DNA of 44,218 nucleotides from CAZISM01 sp964541895 (GTDB lineage Bacteria; Zhuqueibacterota; Zhuqueibacteria; Residuimicrobiales; Residuimicrobiaceae): NCBI GenBank assembly GCA_964541895.1, contig CAZISM010000035.1:1-44218 (forward strand). The letters run 5' to 3'. Positions 39,957-44,218 of this stretch are shown one piece after another. Each line of letters opens with the position of its first letter. Position 1 is the stretch's first letter. A program made the position numbers and the translations under genes. The notes beneath the pieces were generated by a model that worked only from the letters and a program-made list of their open reading frames with translations, was not told the origin of the DNA and searched no databases.

Positions 39957-41477
39957 ATGGCTGAACATAAAAATATCCCCAATCCTGAGGAATTGCGCAA
40001 AGAGGTGTCTGAATTCCTCAAGAACAAGTACGGCGATCGTATTGTTATTCCGCCGCAACCGGATGCCAGCGGTGAGCAGCCGCCATCGGGTCACGGGGCT
40101 ACGCCGGCCGCAAAGATTAATTTTAATCTAAAGCCTTCCGAGCTGGAAGCCTATTTGCAGCAGTACGTCGTCGGCCAGGATGAGGCGGTGGAGGTGCTGG
40201 CGACGAAAATCTGCACCCATTTCAATCGCATGAAGCTGGAAACCGCGGCGGACGGCGTCGGTGAACTGGTGGGCAATATCAAGAGCAACATTCTGATGAT
40301 CGGGCCCACAGGGGTCGGCAAAACATACATCATCAAACTGATCGCCAAAAAAATCGGCGTTCCCTTTGTCAAGGCGGATGCCACCAAGTTCAGCGAAACC
40401 GGATATGTGGGTGGCGATGTGGAAGAGTTGATTCGGGACCTGGTGCGGGAAGCCAACGGCGACATCAAGATGGCCGAGTACGGCATTGTCTATCTGGATG
40501 AAATAGACAAGATCGCCTCTTCCGGCAATTTTGTCGGCCCGGACGTCTCACGCACCGGCGTGCAGCGTAATCTGCTGAAGCTGATGGAAGAATCTGAAGT
40601 GGATCTGAAAACGCCGCACGATCTGGCCGCGCAGATGGAGGCGGCCATGGAGGCGCAGCGTACCGGCAAAGTGACGCGTAAAAAAGTCAATACCAAGAAC
40701 ATCCTCTTTGTCATGAGCGGCGCGTTCAACGGCTTGTCCGATATCATCCGCCGCCGCTTGAACAGGCAGCCCATCGGCTTTCGCAACACAGAGGAGGCGA
40801 GTCGCGCTACCGATGATTTGCAATTGTTGAAACAGACGCGTTCCGAGGACCTCATACGATACGGCTTTGAGTCGGAATTTGTCGGCCGATTGCCGGTAAC
40901 CGTCACCTTGAACGACCTGGACATTCCGGGTTTGCTGAGCATTCTGCGCAATCCCAACAGCACGGTGGTGCAGGGCAAGATGAGGGATTTCCGCGCCTAT
41001 GGAATTCAGATCGGTTTTACCGATGACGCCCTGGTGCGCATCGCCGAAATGGCGTATGAAGAGCATACCGGTGCCCGCGGTCTGGTTTCTGTGACCGACC
41101 GGTTGTTGCTCAAATTTGAAAAGAATCTGCCGGATACAGAGATCACCGAATTCCGTGTAACGAGAGAGGTGGTGGACCACCCGCTCAGGGAACTGGATCA
41201 ATTGCTCACGCAAAGCGCCATCAAAGCGTTTCAACGCAAATTCCTCGCCGGCAACGGTATTGTCATTACCTTTACTCCGGCGGCCATCGAACAGTTGAAA
41301 CGGTTGGGCAGCAAACAGAAGAAATCCCTGGATCAGCTGTGCAGCGACATGCTGCGCGATTACGAATATGGTCTCAGGCTGCTGGGCTGCGATTCGTTCA
41401 CCATTGACGAGGCCATCGTTCTGGATCCGAAAGTGAGGTTGGAGCAGCTGATCAAGGAAGCCTATGAGAAAAAGTGA
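39957..41477 (+). CDS. Divergent ClpX-like AAA+ unfoldase lacking the zinc-binding domain
   Basis: A 506-residue AAA+ protein of the ClpX family. Walker A is GPTGVGKT (116-123), the pore loop is GYVGG (149-153), Walker B is IVYLDEIDK, sensor region LFVMSGAF, and FVGRLPV and HTGARGL match ClpX sensor/arginine regions. An IGF tripeptide (273-275), the ClpP-docking signature, is present. Unlike ClpX, the N-terminus has no four-cysteine zinc finger; the segment holding the RKH substrate loop is replaced by an alanine- and glutamine-rich insert (~212-240); and about 100 extra residues follow the usual end. ATG 39957 has AGGAG just upstream; in-frame ATGs at 39936 and 39942 give slightly longer forms. 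No clpP is adjacent. Likely a protease-associated unfoldase with other substrates. Confidence 0.8.
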   Translation: MAEHKNIPNPEELRKEVSEFLKNKYGDRIVIPPQPDASGEQPPSGHGATPAAKINFNLKPSELEAYLQQYVVGQDEAVEVLATKICTHFNRMKLETAADGVGELVGNIKSNILMIGPTGVGKTYIIKLIAKKIGVPFVKADATKFSETGYVGGDVEELIRDLVREANGDIKMAEYGIVYLDEIDKIASSGNFVGPDVSRTGVQRNLLKLMEESEVDLKTPHDLAAQMEAAMEAQRTGKVTRKKVNTKNILFVMSGAFNGLSDIIRRRLNRQPIGFRNTEEASRATDDLQLLKQTRSEDLIRYGFESEFVGRLPVTVTLNDLDIPGLLSILRNPNSTVVQGKMRDFRAYGIQIGFTDDALVRIAEMAYEEHTGARGLVSVTDRLLLKFEKNLPDTEITEFRVTREVVDHPLRELDQLLTQSAIKAFQRKFLAGNGIVITFTPAAIEQLKRLGSKQKKSLDQLCSDMLRDYEYGLRLLGCDSFTIDEAIVLDPKVRLEQLIKEAYEKK

Positions 41478-41490
41478 ATGACGCCAATAA

Positions 41491-41521
41491 AAAGCCGCTT
41501 GAATCAAAGCGGCTTTTTTTT
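41491..41521 (+). terminator. Intrinsic terminator after the ClpX-like gene
   Basis: GCCGCTT (41494-41500) pairs with AAGCGGC (41507-41513), extended by A-T pairs, with a 6-nt loop and a run of eight T residues. Confidence 0.9.
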
Positions 41522-41569
41522 GTATATTAGTGTATAGGGATTGCTTTTCGTGCCATGAGATCAAATAAT

Positions 41570-41592
41570 GCCGGACCTTTGCGGGGTCCGGC
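41570..41592. other. Isolated GC-rich hairpin upstream of uvrC
   Basis: GCCGGACC (41570-41577) pairs perfectly with GGTCCGGC (41585-41592) around a 7-nt loop. No T-run follows, so it is not a terminator. It sits in the 240-bp gap between the ClpX-like terminator and uvrC, probably in the uvrC leader. Confidence 0.4.
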
Positions 41593-41717
41593 TTATCCGA
41601 TTCGGTTATAAAGAGGGCGACAGCGAGGAACAGGTATGGGTGACTTTACTGCCATTGGAACCAGAACCAGCGTACCAGCCGGCACAGGAGTGATTGACCA
41701 TTTTTCGAAACGGACGT

Positions 41718-43565
41718 ATGAACAACCGCCTGCCTGAAAAATTACGGGAAAAACTGGACAACCTGGCCCGCAAACCCGGGGTTTACCTGTTTAAAGACAG
41801 AAAAGGGGAGATCCTCTACATCGGCAAGGCGGTGGTCCTGCGCCAGCGGGTTCGTTCCTATTTCCAGGACGGCCATGATAAAGATTACAAAACTCAGCGG
41901 CTGGTCAGTCGAATCGTCGATCTGGAAACCATTATTACCGATTCGGAGGTGGAAGCGCTCATTCTCGAAGCCAACCTGGTTCGCGAATATAAACCGCACT
42001 ACAACATCAACCTCAAAGACGACAAATCCTTTCCCTATATCCGGGTGACCCACGAACCCTTTCCGCGCATTTTCCCGACGCGCAAAGTGGTTCGAGACGG
42101 TTCCAGATACTTTGGACCCTACACCGATGTGCAGACGATGCGGGAGCTGCTAAAGACGGTCAAGAGGCTGTTTCCCGTTCGTTCCTGCAATCTGCAGCTG
42201 AACCAGGAGTCGATCGAACGCGGCAAGTTCAAAGTGTGCCTGGATTATCATATTAAAAAATGCCAGGGTCCATGTCAGGGGCTGGTGTCGCAGGACGAAT
42301 ACCGGCGTACCATCGAATATGTCGTCAGCTTCATCGCCGGCCGCAGCAGCCGTGTGGTGGATGAGCTCAACGCCCGCATGCATACAGCCGCACAGGCGCT
42401 TCGTTTCGAGGAAGCGGCGCGTTTGCGCGATCAGCTCAATGCGCTGGAGATCTTTACGCAAAAGCAAAAAGTGGTGGATGGCACCCTGCAGGACCGCGAT
42501 ATCCTGGCCATGGCCATCCATGAAGATGACGCCTGCTGTGTGGTGTTCAAGGTCCGCGAAGGCAAGGTGATCGGCCGGCAGCATTTCTTTATGAGCCATG
42601 TCGAGGGCGAAGCGCTTTTATCCGTGCAAAACGCTTTTATGGAACAGTACTATCTCCACACCGATGATATCCCGGCAGAAATTCTCGTGCCGGAACATGC
42701 AGGTGAAGAGGTCACCGCCATGCGCAACTGGCTGGCGCAAAAACGCCATGGCACGGTTGAACTGCTGGTGCCGCAGCGGGGCGACAAGGCGCAGCTGTTA
42801 AAGATGTGTCAGCGCAACGCGCAGCTCTTGCTGGACGAGTTGCGCCTGCAGCGGGAAAAAGCGGCAGATTTTGTCGCCGGCTCGGTCAAGGCGCTGCAGG
42901 CGGATTTAAAGCTGCCCAAAGCGCCGGTTCGCATCGAAGCGTTCGACATCTCCAACATCCAGGGCACAGATCCGGTGGCCTCCATGGTTTGCGCCGTCAA
43001 CGGCAAAGCCATGCGCTCCGAGTATCGCAGGTTTCGCATCCGCAGCAAGGCTACACCGGACGATTTTGCCATGATGCACGAAGCGGTCTCACGCCGCTAC
43101 CGGCGACTGCTGGCGGAACAGAAGCCGTTTCCGGATTTGATCCTGATCGACGGCGGCAAGGGGCAATTGAATGCCGCCCTGGATGCCTTGAAACAGGCGG
43201 GCGTGCACGATCAGCCGATCATCGCGCTGGCCAAACGGCTCGATGAGGTTTTTATTCCCGGCATCACGGAGTCACAGATGATACGCAAAGAGTCCAGCGG
43301 CTTGCGCTTGCTGCAGCGCATTCGCGATGAGGCGCATCGCTTTGCCGTTACCTATCACCGGGCGCTGCGCCACAAACGGACGCTGTATTCGGATCTGCAG
43401 ACCATTTCCGGCCTCGGTCCGGCGCGACGGGATGCGCTGTTGCGCCATTTCGGCTCCATTAAAAATATAAAAACCGCCTCGGTCGAAGAGCTGCAAACCG
43501 TCAAAGGCATCCCGTCCGCACTGGCCAGAGACATTTACGGATATTTTCACCCGGAAAACGTCTGA
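41718..43565 (+). CDS. uvrC: UvrABC system subunit C
   Basis: A 615-residue excinuclease subunit making both incisions in nucleotide excision repair. The N-terminal GIY-YIG nuclease shows KPGVYLFKDRKGEILYIGKA, with YFGPYTD and a cysteine cluster at CLDYHIKKCQGPC; a UVR domain follows (LRFEEAARLRDQLNAL); the RNase H-like C-terminal nuclease has EAFDISNIQGTDPVASMV and DLILIDGGKGQL; two helix-hairpin-helices end the protein (ISGLGPARRDALL, VKGIPSALARDI). ATG 41718 gives the usual N-terminus; TTG 41694 has AGGAG only three bases ahead and would add eight residues. Confidence 0.96.
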   Translation: MNNRLPEKLREKLDNLARKPGVYLFKDRKGEILYIGKAVVLRQRVRSYFQDGHDKDYKTQRLVSRIVDLETIITDSEVEALILEANLVREYKPHYNINLKDDKSFPYIRVTHEPFPRIFPTRKVVRDGSRYFGPYTDVQTMRELLKTVKRLFPVRSCNLQLNQESIERGKFKVCLDYHIKKCQGPCQGLVSQDEYRRTIEYVVSFIAGRSSRVVDELNARMHTAAQALRFEEAARLRDQLNALEIFTQKQKVVDGTLQDRDILAMAIHEDDACCVVFKVREGKVIGRQHFFMSHVEGEALLSVQNAFMEQYYLHTDDIPAEILVPEHAGEEVTAMRNWLAQKRHGTVELLVPQRGDKAQLLKMCQRNAQLLLDELRLQREKAADFVAGSVKALQADLKLPKAPVRIEAFDISNIQGTDPVASMVCAVNGKAMRSEYRRFRIRSKATPDDFAMMHEAVSRRYRRLLAEQKPFPDLILIDGGKGQLNAALDALKQAGVHDQPIIALAKRLDEVFIPGITESQMIRKESSGLRLLQRIRDEAHRFAVTYHRALRHKRTLYSDLQTISGLGPARRDALLRHFGSIKNIKTASVEELQTVKGIPSALARDIYGYFHPENV

Positions 43566-44218
43566 ATGAACAAACAGGACAACTTTTTTCAGGCTATTAT
43601 TTCTGATATGGACGGTGTGCTCGTTGACACCGAGCCGATCATATTCAAAGCTTTTCGCAAAGTGTTTGCCGCCCTGCAGGTGCAACTCGACGAGCCGTAT
43701 CTGCACCGGCTGGTAGGTGATTCCACGGAAAAAAATCTGGCAGATATTCAGCGGGATTTTAACATCACTCTGGATGTGGCTGAGGTCAAGGATCAGCTTT
43801 ATCGGGAGTATGTGCTCCATCTGCAGAAAGAGCCGGTGCCGGTTCGCCGGCAAACGGTGCGCTTTTTGCTTCAGGCCAAAGAGAACGGGCTGCAGATCGG
43901 GTTGTGCACCTCTTCAAAAAAAGAGATCGTCAGAATTGTTTTAGGCAGTCTGGATCAGCAGCAGGTTTTTCCCGTATCGGCCTGGCAGTGGTTTGATAGT
44001 GTGATCACGGGCAGCGATGTGGAACACAAGAAACCGCACCATGAACCGTATCAGACCTCCGTGGAGCGGTTGTCTGTTACAGCAGAACGCTGTCTGGTTC
44101 TGGAAGATTCTGCCGCCGGCATCGAGTCGGCCGTCAGCGCCGGCTGCCGCTGTGTGGCGCTGAAGGCGAGCTATAACGGGCATATGGATTTTTCCAAAGC
44201 CCATTGGGTGGTGGATGA
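43566..44218 (+). CDS. HAD-superfamily phosphatase, beta-phosphoglucomutase-like, 3' partial
   Basis: The first 217 residues of a HAD hydrolase; the frame runs off the window end. Motif I is SDMDGVLVDTEP (nucleophile Asp14, Asp16), a helical cap follows at ~20-90, motif II is CTSSKK, the motif III lysine lies in KKPHHEPY, and motif IV is LEDSAAGIESA. The cap position and DMDG(V/T)LVDTEP form are those of the beta-phosphoglucomutase/phosphoglycolate phosphatase subfamily; the substrate cannot be fixed. ATG 43566 begins immediately after the uvrC stop. Confidence 0.9.
   Translation, partial: MNKQDNFFQAIISDMDGVLVDTEPIIFKAFRKVFAALQVQLDEPYLHRLVGDSTEKNLADIQRDFNITLDVAEVKDQLYREYVLHLQKEPVPVRRQTVRFLLQAKENGLQIGLCTSSKKEIVRIVLGSLDQQQVFPVSAWQWFDSVITGSDVEHKKPHHEPYQTSVERLSVTAERCLVLEDSAAGIESAVSAGCRCVALKASYNGHMDFSKAHWVVD

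Noticed and set aside
41636..41737. A 33-codon frame with AGGAA five bases before its ATG, ahead of and overlapping uvrC
   Set aside because: No recognisable sequence features; the overlap with the uvrC start is out of frame. It could be a coupling leader but there is not enough evidence to list it as a gene.
1..44218. CRISPR arrays, insertion sequences, prophage or toxin-antitoxin genes
   Set aside because: No regularly spaced repeats, transposase or integrase motifs, or phage or toxin families were seen; only the small inverted-repeat unit near 8.5 kb suggests past mobility.

Overview
The window looks like a chromosomal segment from an uncultured or little-studied bacterium of the FCB superphylum (Fibrobacteres-Chlorobi-Bacteroidetes relatives such as KSB1 or Calditrichota). 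The main reason is the first gene, a surface-type PHP hydrolase ending in a type IX secretion sorting domain with the motif NYPNPFNP. At least one promoter (upstream of fucU) fits the Bacteroidetes pattern TTTG-N19-TAnnTTTG, while others fit ordinary sigma-70 spacing. Shine-Dalgarno sites are used widely. No transposase, integrase, phage gene or CRISPR array was seen. Coding DNA is GC-rich and densely packed with many 4-8 nt stop/start overlaps; most intergenic DNA is AT-rich. The exact phylum is an inference.

Layout. 1-2151 (+): a secreted PHP hydrolase (5'-truncated) and a small SpoIIAA/STAS-like protein, closed by a bidirectional terminator shared with a convergent tRNA-Met(CAU). 2168-8232 (-): two housekeeping clusters, glycosyltransferase-pgi-lipoprotein-NUDIX and TonB-like protein-nth-receiver protein; the receiver protein carries an unusual C-terminal membrane anchor. 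8233-9062: an 830-bp gene-free AT-rich stretch holding a MITE-like inverted repeat, a cloverleaf-like palindrome and a family of CGTAAAATACG palindromes. 9063-12019 (-): a two-component pair, a REC-PAS-kinase protein and an NtrC-type sigma-54 activator. 12048-15787 (+): divergent fucU, then a three-gene operon (corrinoid protein, GHMP sugar kinase, DegT-type aminotransferase) bounded by a clear promoter and terminator. 15854-17950 (+): a complete preQ1 operon, queD-queE-queC-queF. 17940-19367 (-): a Tat-exported sulfatase.

19450-27559 (+): an aromatic amino acid operon in which a chorismate mutase, DAHP synthase and an ACT-domain prephenate dehydrogenase precede aroA, aroE, aroC, aroK, aroB and aroQ. 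All seven shikimate-pathway enzymes are therefore in one transcription unit. Its leader contains a 21-codon reading frame with a Tyr-Phe-Tyr-Phe run, overlapping an antiterminator that competes with a strong intrinsic terminator just before the first gene. This has the architecture of a Tyr/Phe ribosome-stalling attenuator and is the most interesting finding here. polX and a gamma-glutamyltranspeptidase gene follow.

31250-44218 (+): CPBP-family membrane protease, mltG, pcrA/uvrD helicase, a 1225-residue exported TPR protein, nadC, a divergent ClpX-like unfoldase without a zinc finger, uvrC, and a HAD phosphatase cut by the window end.
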